Shown in pieces: positions 53,074 to 63,197 of a stretch of 64,000 bases of DNA; the first letter of the stretch is position 1; each line of letters starts with the position of its first letter. The DNA is from Metabacillus sediminilitoris (lineage in GTDB: Bacteria > Bacillota > Bacilli > Bacillales > Bacillaceae), in contig NZ_CP046266.1 in NCBI RefSeq assembly GCF_009720625.1, positions 5,065,501 through 5,129,500 on the forward strand, in the 5' to 3' direction. A program made the position numbers and the translations under genes. Under the pieces are notes generated by a model, which did not search any database, was not told where the DNA came from, and was given only the letters and a program-made list of their open reading frames with translations.

Positions 53074-55404
53074 TTACCGAATGTTAGAAAAATGGATCCA
53101 GCCTCGCTTTCCTCCATTAGTAATAACACGATAATAGCCCATTTTAAGGTCAATGATCTTGACTGAATCATCCTTTTGAAGATGTCCAATTACAGAGTTC
53201 CATGGCATGTAGCCATTTTTCATTTCTGCTTGATTTGTCTTCACAAATCCAGATTTTATCGGATATGGCAAAGGATTTAACGTCACTTTTACATCGGTTG
53301 CCTTTACCCACCCCCGTGAATAGGATGATATGACTCTATGGTATCCTTCCTTTGTTTCAATGATTGTTAATGGCTCATTGTTGTTAAGGGTTGCAATAAC
53401 TTTATTATGATCTTTAAAACCGTTTCGCAATGAAGTGGTTGATGCACTAACATTTCCGTAATAAATGATATTCTTAGGGATAACAAGTAAGTGGCTATGA
53501 TGTACCCATCCTCTAGAATTACTTCCAATCACTCGATAATAGCCATTCTTTAAATCAATGACTTTTACTGCTTCCCTGTCTTTTAAAGTACCCACTACTT
53601 TATTTTGCGGCAAATAACCATTTAAAATGTTTACATTATTTCCAAGTACAACTGCCTGCTTTTCCTCAAAGACTGTCTCTTTGCTTACTTTTATCATTTT
53701 AGATTGACTATTATTCCCTGCTCGATCAGTTGCAATGATTGATAGGTTCGTATTTACGCTTTGAGGAGGAACCGTCAAATAAAAAGAACCTGTTGATGAT
53801 ACTGTTGCTGATTTGATAACCGTTTTCCCATTTTTAACTTTCACAGTTGAATTAGCCTCTGCCTGCCCTAATACTGTCGTTGTCATGTTTGTTATTGCTC
53901 CAACGTTCGGCATAGTAGGCGGTGTCTTATCAGTAACTTTTATTGATAATGGTACACTTTCCACTCCATCATTTTTAACAATGACAGAGATGGTTGTTCC
54001 AGCTTTTTGTATTGGAATGCTGATTAAGAAGCTTCCATCATCTTTTATATTTGAACTACCTATCGTTTTGCCGCTGACACTCGCAATGATTTGAAAGCCT
54101 ATATTAATAGATTTCCCCTTAATAGTAACATCATTGTCTCCAACTTGTTCTACATTGGGTTGAATCGGATTTGGATGAACCAAATAAGCAACAGATGCTT
54201 TAGGATTAATGAGACCATATCCATATAGATTGTCTTTTCCAGTCTTCCCTAAATCAATAGCTGTTGATTCAATAATGTTGCTAATCTTACTAGGAGTTAG
54301 AGTAGAATCTATTTCCTTATAAAGACTAACAATACCAGATACGATAGGCGCTGAAAATGAAGTGCCTTCCCATTGACTATAACTCCCATTTAATCCAGTT
54401 GAGATCACACTGCCATCGGCAACAATATCAACTTTATCGTTTTTGTTAGAAAATGAGAAGAGGTTATTAGATTTATCAATTGCTCCAACTGATATAACTC
54501 CATCATATGACGCTGGATACATATAGCGTGTATCTCCCTCGTTCCCAGCTGACGCTACAATCATTATTCCATGGCTAACAGCCTTTTTTATCGCCTCTTG
54601 CTCTAGCGTTGAGGAAGTTTCCCCACCAAAACTCATATTCATAATATCTACGTTATTATCAATAGCATAGTCTATAGCCTTTAAAACATCTTCTTGGTAG
54701 ATTACTCCATCTGAATAGGCTATTTGTAGCGGTAAAATCTTTACTTTAGAGTTTCCAGCAACACCTGAAATACCAATTCCATTGTTCGTATTTGCTGCAA
54801 TAATCCCACTTACTGCGGTTCCATGCCCATTCAAATCATAAACTTGAGAGCTGTTGTCTATAAAGTTATAACTGCCAGGGGCAATTACACCTTGTAAATC
54901 CTCATGTTTTATATCTAAACCAGTATCAAGAACAGCTACTACTACTTCATGAGTTGCTTTAGCTTTCATTAAATCCCATGTGTAAGGTAATTCAAGCTTT
55001 TCGATATATCCTTGCTGCTTAGTATAAGGATCATTTGGTAAAGAAAAGAGCTGTCGCGTTGTGTTTTCTTCAATAGACTGAATAGCCTTATTTCGTTTTA
55101 GCTCTTTCATTACTTTCTCTTTATCCGCATGATTATCGAAAGTAATTACATCAATATTCAAGTTTTTAAAGGATTTTTTATCCTTCATAAAAGTTTTATT
55201 TATATGTTTATCTAAATTTGTTCCTTTTTTATATGACACTAGCAGTTTTGTTTCTTTTTCCTCTCTGCTGGCTTTTTCATTCTGCAGTAATTCATTTTTT
55301 GTTAAAATCGTCTCTGCACTAGCAGTTGAATCATATACATGATTGCAAATAATAAATACAATTAAAAACATCGCCCAAAAAGGTAACTTGCAAGCAAATC
55401 TCAT
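53074..55404 (-). CDS. Secreted subtilisin-like S8 serine protease with Ig-like and module A domains
   Basis: The 776-residue protein has a signal peptide (to about 30), a propeptide (about 45-115), and a subtilase domain with the triad Asp160 (VAVLDTGLDI), His194 (NGHGTAVSG) and Ser349 (GTSFSAP). Two bacterial Ig-like domains follow (about 410-570), then four module-A units (NGYLPQNKVVGTL...VIDLKNGYYRVIGSNSRGW). The modules suggest it acts at the wall, perhaps maturing or degrading wall proteins such as the neighbouring hydrolases, which carry related modules. Confidence 0.92.
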   Translation of the reverse strand: MRFACKLPFWAMFLIVFIICNHVYDSTASAETILTKNELLQNEKASREEKETKLLVSYKKGTNLDKHINKTFMKDKKSFKNLNIDVITFDNHADKEKVMKELKRNKAIQSIEENTTRQLFSLPNDPYTKQQGYIEKLELPYTWDLMKAKATHEVVVAVLDTGLDIKHEDLQGVIAPGSYNFIDNSSQVYDLNGHGTAVSGIIAANTNNGIGISGVAGNSKVKILPLQIAYSDGVIYQEDVLKAIDYAIDNNVDIMNMSFGGETSSTLEQEAIKKAVSHGIMIVASAGNEGDTRYMYPASYDGVISVGAIDKSNNLFSFSNKNDKVDIVADGSVISTGLNGSYSQWEGTSFSAPIVSGIVSLYKEIDSTLTPSKISNIIESTAIDLGKTGKDNLYGYGLINPKASVAYLVHPNPIQPNVEQVGDNDVTIKGKSINIGFQIIASVSGKTIGSSNIKDDGSFLISIPIQKAGTTISVIVKNDGVESVPLSIKVTDKTPPTMPNVGAITNMTTTVLGQAEANSTVKVKNGKTVIKSATVSSTGSFYLTVPPQSVNTNLSIIATDRAGNNSQSKMIKVSKETVFEEKQAVVLGNNVNILNGYLPQNKVVGTLKDREAVKVIDLKNGYYRVIGSNSRGWVHHSHLLVIPKNIIYYGNVSASTTSLRNGFKDHNKVIATLNNNEPLTIIETKEGYHRVISSYSRGWVKATDVKVTLNPLPYPIKSGFVKTNQAEMKNGYMPWNSVIGHLQKDDSVKIIDLKMGYYRVITNGGKRGWIHFSNIR

Positions 55405-55577
55405 CCTATTCCCTCACTTATATGCTAGTATACTTTTACTTTACTTATTCTTTGATATGGTAGATATGAAATTATTAAACAAGTTATATTCCATAAATTT
55501 CATATCAATTATACCAAACAATCTATGGTTTAGTATAATTGCTATAATGTATGAATAGTACATAAATAAAGGAAATA

Positions 55578-55611
55578 CAAAAACCTTAGCCCAATAATTC
55601 GGACTAAGGTT
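55578..55611 (-). terminator. Terminator of the kdsA-kdsD-kdsC operon
   Basis: AACCTTAGTCC pairs with GGGCTAAGGTT (one G-T pair) and is followed by TTT on the minus strand, shortly after the kdsC stop. Confidence 0.8.
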
Positions 55612-55626
55612 GATTCATTTTCTTAT

Positions 55627-56148
55627 CTATTGAGTAATTTTAAATTTCCCTTGTAAATAATCTGTTAATAGAGCCGAGTAATCTCCCATTTGATTCAAAA
55701 TATGATCAATAATCTCCCTTACAGCTCCATTACCGCCAGTTTCTTGAGAAATATACTGAACATGCTGTTTAACAATAGGAACAGCATTGGAAGGCGCGGC
55801 TGAAAATCCAACAACTTGTAAAATTGGAAGATCGTTAATATCATCTCCAACATAACAAACTTCCTCTAAAGTGATATCCAAATCCTTCATGATTTGTTCC
55901 ATAACTTCGAGCTTGTCATGAATACCTTGATGAACATAATTTATTTTTAATTCTTCTGATCGCTTTAATACTGACTCAGAAGTTCTCCCAGTAATGATTG
56001 CTGTTTTGATTCCAGCATAATGTGCCAGACTGATCCCCATGCCATCTTGAGTATGGAACGCTTTATATTCCTCTCGATCTGATCCAATATAAAGTTTTCC
56101 GTCTGTTAATACCCCATCAACATCAAACACGATTAATTTAATATTCAT
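55627..56148 (-). CDS. kdsC: Kdo-8-phosphate phosphatase KdsC
   Basis: The 173-residue HAD-family enzyme shows FDVDGVLTDGKLYI (nucleophile Asp), AIITGRTS, CYVGDDINDLPIL and the KdsC-type tail GGNGAVREIID. It has the small size without a cap domain that marks KdsC, which releases Kdo from Kdo-8-phosphate. It is last in an operon with kdsD and kdsA; without a Kdo context it might be read as a generic HAD phosphatase. Confidence 0.93.
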   Translation of the reverse strand: MNIKLIVFDVDGVLTDGKLYIGSDREEYKAFHTQDGMGISLAHYAGIKTAIITGRTSESVLKRSEELKINYVHQGIHDKLEVMEQIMKDLDITLEEVCYVGDDINDLPILQVVGFSAAPSNAVPIVKQHVQYISQETGGNGAVREIIDHILNQMGDYSALLTDYLQGKFKITQ

Positions 56149-56157
56149 ATATACACC

Positions 56158-57135
56158 CTATATTCCTAATTTCATTAAATCATGGATATGAATCATTCCA
56201 ATTGGTCGATTATTAGAATCAGCGACAGGAAGGACATTAATTTTTCGTTCTTCCATTATTTTAAGTGCATCAACTGCAAGCATATCAGAAGTAATAACAA
56301 TTGGATTTCGATTACAAAGATCATCAACATGTGACAATAAAACATTATCAGATAGGGCAAACGCTCTTCTTATATCTCCATCTGTCAAAATTCCCACTAG
56401 AAGATCATGCTCATCGACAACACTTGTAGCACCCATTCCTTGAGCCGTCATTAAAAATAATGCCTCTTTAATCGATACATTCCCATGAACAACCGGGTTC
56501 TTATTTGTAGAAACAACAACATCCTGAACAGTTAATAACAATTTTCTGCCTAATGAGCCGCTTGGATGGTACACAGCAAAATCTTCCGGTTTAAAATCTC
56601 TCGCTTTTAATAAAGCAACAGCAAGGGCATCCCCAAGCGCCAACGTAACTGTTGTACTTGTTGTCGGTGCAAGACCAAGAGGACAAGCTTCAGTTACATC
56701 TCCAATACTAAGAACGAGATCAGACTTGACCGCTAAAGTAGATTTCGTATTTTGGACAATCGCAATCATTTTAGCACCAATCTTGTTTATAGATGGAATA
56801 AGTCTAAGAACCTCATCAGATTCACCACTATTAGAAATTGCGATAACAATATCTTCTTTTGTTACCATTCCTAAATCACCATGCAATCCTTCTGCAGGGT
56901 GGAGAAAAAGTGATGGCGTTCCAGTACTTGCTAAAGTTGCATTGATTTTCCGCCCGATAATACCAGATTTTCCCACTCCGGTAACGACGACTCTTCCATT
57001 ACATGTAAGAATCATCTCGATCGCACGATTAATTGTTTCCTCATCAAGTACTTCTTTTAAGGATATGATTGCAGATGCTTCTTGCTCTAAAACTTCATGA
57101 AAACTTGAAAGATAACTTTTAGAAATTATTTCCAT
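56158..57135 (-). CDS. kdsD: Arabinose-5-phosphate isomerase KdsD (SIS plus two CBS domains), copy 2
   Basis: The 325-residue protein starts at the second ATG (57135; GGGGG 6 bases upstream). The SIS domain has VVTGVGKSGIIGRKINATLASTGTPSLFLHPAEGLHGDLG and APTTSTTVTLALGDALAV; two CBS domains follow (about 205-325). It is clearly paralogous to the protein at 38128, but many positions differ, so the duplication is not recent. It lies between kdsA and kdsC. Confidence 0.94.
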   Translation of the reverse strand: MEIISKSYLSSFHEVLEQEASAIISLKEVLDEETINRAIEMILTCNGRVVVTGVGKSGIIGRKINATLASTGTPSLFLHPAEGLHGDLGMVTKEDIVIAISNSGESDEVLRLIPSINKIGAKMIAIVQNTKSTLAVKSDLVLSIGDVTEACPLGLAPTTSTTVTLALGDALAVALLKARDFKPEDFAVYHPSGSLGRKLLLTVQDVVVSTNKNPVVHGNVSIKEALFLMTAQGMGATSVVDEHDLLVGILTDGDIRRAFALSDNVLLSHVDDLCNRNPIVITSDMLAVDALKIMEERKINVLPVADSNNRPIGMIHIHDLMKLGI

Positions 57136-57154
57136 CTCCATCCCCCTATTTCCA

Positions 57155-58051
<897 letters not shown>

Positions 58052-58297
58052 TTACAAAAATATGTATCGATTTTTGCTAATATTTATTATTACAGACACG
58101 CATCAATATCGTCTATTTCATTCATTTTTAAACAGTACATCAAGAAATTAATCGTCAATTAAAACTATCTACGAAAAATATCCAAACTTTATTTTACTTA
58201 ATAATATACTACCTGTAAAGGGTATGTATTATTTATAGAATTACGCTATTCGAAAAGAAATTTTGATTTCACTAAAATTCTACTATCAAAAGAAATA

Positions 58298-58337
58298 TAA
58301 AAAGTTGTGTTTATCATGGTTTGATAACACAACTTTT
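58298..58337 (-). terminator. Terminator after the module-B protein gene
   Basis: AAAGTTGTGTTATCA pairs with TGATAAACACAACTTT (one bulge) and is followed by TT and an A/T tract on the minus strand. Confidence 0.75.
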
Positions 58338-58352
58338 ATTTCTCATTCATCT

Positions 58353-59633
58353 TTACTCATCGAGTATCCAATATTTCTTTCCTTGATATTCGATCTCTCC
58401 CCACTCATTCCACCTTCTAACTGCTTTCACTTCTGTTTCAGTTTCGACTGTTATTCTTTCAGCATCATAAAGTGGAGCTATATATATTTGTTTATTAGCA
58501 GTTAGTTTATACGTTTTTTCAAAAGGTATTGGATTAAAATCTTCTATTATATTGTCTCTATTTATCCAGAGCTGCTCTTGTCCATTATTAATAAGGTACC
58601 AGGTTTTCCATTGACGAGTTGCAAGAATAAAATGTTCATCTATTAATTTTCCAGTTCCATATAAAGTAGAAGGATATGTAAATAACTCATTGTCTGTCTT
58701 AAGTAAAAGTTCTTTGTTAATTAACTCTCCAGCAGATTGTGGATTCGCTGGTACCAAATTCGTTTCATAACTAGGGGATTTTAGATAATAGTTTTTCCCA
58801 TTATAATCAACAGAAATCCAATCATTCCATCTTTCTATGATTGTAACTTCACTTTCTTTTGGGATAACTGCATTTGTTGATAATAAAGCAGGGGTAAAGT
58901 AACCTAGTCTCGGTTTAGTCAAAAACAATCTATTATTTTCCTCTGTCTTATCCGGCGCATATTCCTGAACAGACGAATCTGTTACCCACCTTTCCCTATT
59001 CTCAGTATCAATGGCATACCAGTTATTAAATTGCTTTTTAGCAGTCATCATTTGAATATCGACTTGTTGTTTTGTATTAGCATGCTGAGACGGTAAAGAA
59101 AAAAGGACTTTCTTTGTATTAAAGACTAGTTTCTTATTAATAGGCTGAACCGATTGTTCAAATGGTTTTAAAGTACGATCATTTTTTATCCAGTAGCTAT
59201 TATTATGATAAGTAACTTGAATAAACCCATTCCCTTCATACATTGCTTTTACAACTGTACCTTTTGGAATTGAGATTCGATCATTTATGAAAAATGGAAT
59301 GGGAACGGCAATCTTATTCGTTCCTAAAAGGTAAGTTTTATTTACTTTGGTTTGCTTAAAGTTCGTTATTACACTTGCATTAGTTATCCATTTCTCCCCA
59401 TTTTTTGTTTCAATGGCATACCAATCGTTTTGTTTTTTAATAGTTTTAATAATTTGAGGATCTATTAATTGCTTAGTATTCGTATTTTTATCAGGACTAT
59501 CAAATAGAGACTTTTTTGTTTTTAAAACGAGGAGCTGATCAACCTTTTGAAAAGCATGTACTTCAGCAAATGTAAAATTCATGAAAACTAGTAATAACAG
59601 TAAGGAAAATAAGTGAAGATTTATCTTAATCAT
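58353..59633 (-). CDS. Secreted protein made only of wall-binding module B repeats
   Basis: The 426-residue product has a signal peptide (to about 27, ...NFTFAEVHAFQ) and then six module-B half units such as LLVLKTKKSLFDSP...NDWYAIETKNGEKWITNAS and VNTKKVLFSLPS...NNWYAIDTENRERWVTDSS. No enzymatic domain is visible. The same modules follow the carboxypeptidase domain at 49995. It could be a competitor, adaptor or structural wall protein, or a relic that lost its enzyme domain. Confidence 0.8.
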   Translation of the reverse strand: MIKINLHLFSLLLLLVFMNFTFAEVHAFQKVDQLLVLKTKKSLFDSPDKNTNTKQLIDPQIIKTIKKQNDWYAIETKNGEKWITNASVITNFKQTKVNKTYLLGTNKIAVPIPFFINDRISIPKGTVVKAMYEGNGFIQVTYHNNSYWIKNDRTLKPFEQSVQPINKKLVFNTKKVLFSLPSQHANTKQQVDIQMMTAKKQFNNWYAIDTENRERWVTDSSVQEYAPDKTEENNRLFLTKPRLGYFTPALLSTNAVIPKESEVTIIERWNDWISVDYNGKNYYLKSPSYETNLVPANPQSAGELINKELLLKTDNELFTYPSTLYGTGKLIDEHFILATRQWKTWYLINNGQEQLWINRDNIIEDFNPIPFEKTYKLTANKQIYIAPLYDAERITVETETEVKAVRRWNEWGEIEYQGKKYWILDE

Positions 59634-59865
59634 AATCCTCTCCTTTCATGCACAAATTCTACAAGATTTTGGTCATTTCTTTTTAAAAAATATACGAAAT
59701 ACTCGCTTAAGCCATGAAATGAAGTACATGCCCTACAAAACATGTGTAATATTACATATTAGTTAGATGCAGAAATATGCCCATTTTTTGGATTTGTTCT
59801 TTTCTAGTCATTTATTAAGACTTATAATTTTATTAAACACCACATGAGGAGAGAGATTATATTTT

Positions 59866-61437
59866 ATGAAAAAATCAGTTTTTATTTACATTCTAACTTT
59901 GATTATTGCAATATTCCCGTTCTTTTCAACCATCACAAACGCAGCAACTCCATCAGTTGAAAGTCAATTAAGTCAACTCAAAGGTGGTATTAATCAGGTC
60001 ATTTTAGCGACCACTGATAAAACAAATTCAAGGAACGCAGAAATTTCGTTTTATCAAAAGAAAAATGGCAAATGGGTAAAAGTGTATTCTAGAATGAGTG
60101 GTGTTGTGGGAAAAAATGGATTAACTTCAAATAAGATTGAAGGAGACGGAAAAACGCCAAAAGGTGTGTATAGTCTGACTTCTGCCTTTGGAACTGCAAC
60201 AAAACCTACAGGAGAAAAACTACCTTATACAAATACAAATAAGTATTATTATTGGATCGATGACGTCCATTCTAATGACTATAATAAGATGGTATATTAC
60301 CAAGGTAATCCGGATAACAGGTGGAAATCCTATGAAAAATTAACTCATCCGTTATACTCTTATGTCGTTGCAATTGATTACAATACGAATCCGATTATTA
60401 AAGGTAAAGGAAGTGCAATATTCCTTCATACAAGAACTACTTCTACACAATATACATTAGGGTGTGTGGCAATTTATAAAGACAGCTTAGTGAAAATTAT
60501 GAAACAGCTAGATCCTAAATTAAATCCACATATCATTATTAGTGAGAAAAGCAACTTGAATGCAACAATACTAAACTATAATAAAGAAATGGCTACGGAT
60601 TCTGAGAAACAATATGATTTCTTTTCTCCAACTACTAATATTCCAGTATATAAGCAGATGACAGGTGATGCTACAATTGGAACAATAAACAAGGGAGAAG
60701 CTTTCCCAATTATCGAATCTAACTTTATTAATTGGTATAAAGTGAAGTTTGGTCATACTTACGGCTACATCAAAAAAGCAAATACAAAAGGGATTTCTAC
60801 GATTGATCAGTCAAAGCTAAACAAAAGCAGAGTCCTTTCGAAATCATTTACAGCAAAAAATGAATTATATGTTAAGGGAAATATAACTGGGACCCAAATG
60901 ACGATTGGAAAAATTAATAAAGGAATTTCTTACCCAATTGTTAATGAATCTGATTATTGGTATCAAATAGACTTTTTAGGAAGAGTAGGATATGTTTGGA
61001 AGGCCAATACATCATTGGATAAAAGTTATTTTTCTCCAAAGAAAAACATGAATATTTATAAACAGATGACAGGTGATTCAATTATTGGAACACTCTATAA
61101 TGATCAAGTATTTCCAATTATTGATGATCAATTTGTAAACTGGTATAAAGTGAAAATCGGAAATACATTTGGGTATATAAAGAAGGGAGAAACAGAGTAT
61201 CTAGCAAATGTTTCTGTTCCTTCATTAAATAACGGACTACCGAATAGTCCAAAAAAAGTAAAAGCCATATCAGATATATACGTTAAACAAAATATTACAG
61301 GAAACCAAATTACGTTTGGAAAGATAATGAAAGGAGTAGAATATCCAATTATTGAGGAAACAGGTAACTGGTATAAAATTGACTTCGTAGGGAGAATCGG
61401 TTACATTTGGAAATCTAATACAATTCTATTAAATTAA
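59866..61437 (+). CDS. Secreted L,D-transpeptidase-like enzyme with module C repeats
   Basis: The 523-residue protein has a signal peptide (to about 27) and a YkuD-type domain (about 35-225) with the catalytic pair in FLHTRTTS and TLGCVAIYK (Cys). Upstream KTPKGVYSL is the usual approach to that fold. Two module-C pairs follow (YFSPKKNMNIYKQMTGDSIIG, then IYVKQNITGNQITFGK). It probably makes or edits 3-3 peptide links in peptidoglycan. Module C also occurs in the frameshifted amidase at 46196. Confidence 0.85.
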   Translation: MKKSVFIYILTLIIAIFPFFSTITNAATPSVESQLSQLKGGINQVILATTDKTNSRNAEISFYQKKNGKWVKVYSRMSGVVGKNGLTSNKIEGDGKTPKGVYSLTSAFGTATKPTGEKLPYTNTNKYYYWIDDVHSNDYNKMVYYQGNPDNRWKSYEKLTHPLYSYVVAIDYNTNPIIKGKGSAIFLHTRTTSTQYTLGCVAIYKDSLVKIMKQLDPKLNPHIIISEKSNLNATILNYNKEMATDSEKQYDFFSPTTNIPVYKQMTGDATIGTINKGEAFPIIESNFINWYKVKFGHTYGYIKKANTKGISTIDQSKLNKSRVLSKSFTAKNELYVKGNITGTQMTIGKINKGISYPIVNESDYWYQIDFLGRVGYVWKANTSLDKSYFSPKKNMNIYKQMTGDSIIGTLYNDQVFPIIDDQFVNWYKVKIGNTFGYIKKGETEYLANVSVPSLNNGLPNSPKKVKAISDIYVKQNITGNQITFGKIMKGVEYPIIEETGNWYKIDFVGRIGYIWKSNTILLN

Positions 61438-61523
61438 ATTTTCACATGTAATCATTCATGCATAAACAATTTTTAAGGTTTGGGCACTTTCCTTTCTTGC
61501 TATTAATTTACATGTATATAAAA

Positions 61524-61560
61524 GAAGAGGCTCTGATAAAACTTCAGATCCTCTTCTTTT
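61524..61560. terminator. Terminator between the L,D-transpeptidase and SGNH genes
   Basis: GAAGAGGCTCTGA pairs with TCAGATCCTCTTC and is followed by TTTTT on the plus strand, with A residues on the other side. Confidence 0.85.
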
Positions 61561-61613
61561 TATTATTACTTCAAATTTAGATAGAAAAATAGATAAAAGA
61601 GTATTTCCTTTGT

Positions 61614-62399
61614 CTATTTAGCAATAAAATAATTAATTAAGAAATCTGCCCATACCTTATTCCCTTTTTCATTCGGCTGGCTGTTATCTATTAAGTATTC
61701 TTTCATTGTTTCATCGGCTAATTCCGGCCATTTTTCCCAATGATTTAAATAGATGATTTTATTCGTTTCTGCAAAAACCTTTAATTCGTCAACCTGCTTT
61801 GGATAAAAGGTAGCACCATGTATTGGATTAGTCGGTTGCATAAGAATGGTTACATCCTTATTAGATTCTTCCCAAGATTTTATCATCGTTTCAATATTAT
61901 TAATCGTATTTGGCACACCAATTACGCCACTATTATCATTTAACATAAACGGTTCAAATAAGATAACATCTGGTTTTAACTTATTCACTTCTTCGTATGA
62001 TTTTTGTTCAACAACATCAAGAGTTGTTTTGTTACCTTCAGAAAGTACAGTAACGTTGAATAATTCTTCACCATATATACCCTTTAACTGTTTTGTAAGT
62101 AGGTATGGCCATGCTCCTTCTTCATCAGAAGTTGCATCAGATCCATAAATAACTAATTGCAATGGCTTTCCAGAGCTAATCGCATTGTTCATTTTTTGCT
62201 GTAGCCCTTTAGGTAGATTACTAGAATATGTTGAGATGTCTAGCTTAATATCTTCCTCTACATTTTCATCGGAAGCTTCTCTATTTGTATTTTTCATCTC
62301 TTCACCATGTGCGGAAATTTTATTATTCCAATGGATATTTCCAAAAATAATAGCTGCTCCGCACACAATTAGTGTAATTAAAACTATAAGCTTTTTCAC
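61614..62399 (-). CDS. Exported SGNH/GDSL-like hydrolase
   Basis: I choose a GTG start at 62399 (MKKLIVLITLIVCGAAIIFG), with GGGGGA about 8 bases upstream. One N-terminal membrane helix or signal precedes an SGNH-like domain: VIYGSDATSDEEGAWPYLL in the position of the GDS block, FEPFMLND in that of the Asn block, and QPNEKGNKVWADFL with the terminal Asp/His area changed. Such proteins deacetylate or acetylate polysaccharides. The nucleophile reads GSDATS instead of GDS, so activity is uncertain. Confidence 0.7.
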   Translation of the reverse strand: MKKLIVLITLIVCGAAIIFGNIHWNNKISAHGEEMKNTNREASDENVEEDIKLDISTYSSNLPKGLQQKMNNAISSGKPLQLVIYGSDATSDEEGAWPYLLTKQLKGIYGEELFNVTVLSEGNKTTLDVVEQKSYEEVNKLKPDVILFEPFMLNDNSGVIGVPNTINNIETMIKSWEESNKDVTILMQPTNPIHGATFYPKQVDELKVFAETNKIIYLNHWEKWPELADETMKEYLIDNSQPNEKGNKVWADFLINYFIAK

Positions 62400-62500
62400 A
62401 AGTATTTCCCCCATTAATCGACATTTTCCTATATAAAATTATACACAAAAACTCGCAATCTACAAAGATTTCCCATAAACAGAAATAAACTTCCTTTTTA

Positions 62501-63061
62501 TTAATGAAAGGAAATCATTTGTAAGTTTTGAATAAGTTTAAGCTCTTCTTTATGCTTTTCTTGCTGTAGATTAATTTGAGCTAAACATTCATCAATTGTT
62601 AAACACTTGCCACTGTTAACAAGCTGCAGCATTTTTTTTATTGCAGTTGGAGTAATATATGATTGTGGGATGGGTGATCTTGCAAGCTCTTGTAAAATGG
62701 CAAATCTTTGTTGATCTAATTCAAAAACGGACTTATTTGAAGTTGTTTTGGGCTGTGGTTTTTTTGGGACATTTATCAATTTTTTCGCAAAATAAATATA
62801 TACCCCTATTGAAAGGAGAGCTTGTACGACTGCTATGGATAGCATATAATCCTTTACTTCGATTAGAAAAGAACTAATGACATATGTTGATAATATTGTA
62901 ATACTGATGATTGCCATTACATATAAGATATGTTGTAACAATGAAATGTTAACTTGTTCATTTTGAATGTTTCTAGACTTGTAGTCTTTATAACTATTCA
63001 TTAAAATAGCTAGTTGCTCTTCTAATTGTGTTAAATGCTGTTTCAACTCCTGGCCGGCCAT
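62501..63061 (-). CDS. Small membrane protein with two helices, unknown function
   Basis: The 186-residue product (ATG at 63061, GGAG 7 bases upstream) has an N-terminal coiled coil (QELKQHLTQLEEQLAILMNSY), two membrane helices (about 45-65 and 75-95) and a cytoplasmic tail with a helix-turn-helix-like segment (RFAILQELARSPIPQSYITPTAIKKMLQLV). I do not recognise the family. It has no clear operon partner. Confidence 0.65.
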   Translation of the reverse strand: MAGQELKQHLTQLEEQLAILMNSYKDYKSRNIQNEQVNISLLQHILYVMAIISITILSTYVISSFLIEVKDYMLSIAVVQALLSIGVYIYFAKKLINVPKKPQPKTTSNKSVFELDQQRFAILQELARSPIPQSYITPTAIKKMLQLVNSGKCLTIDECLAQINLQQEKHKEELKLIQNLQMISFH

Positions 63062-63197
63062 GTTCAAACTCCTTTACTACCTAATTTGTTCTCATAGTTT
63101 ATTTCGACAAAATTCTGTTTTTATTTAGTATAAATCAGGAAAAAGTCTAGGCTATACAGAATTCATGTTTCAGGGGGGGATTGATAGTATCAAAAAT

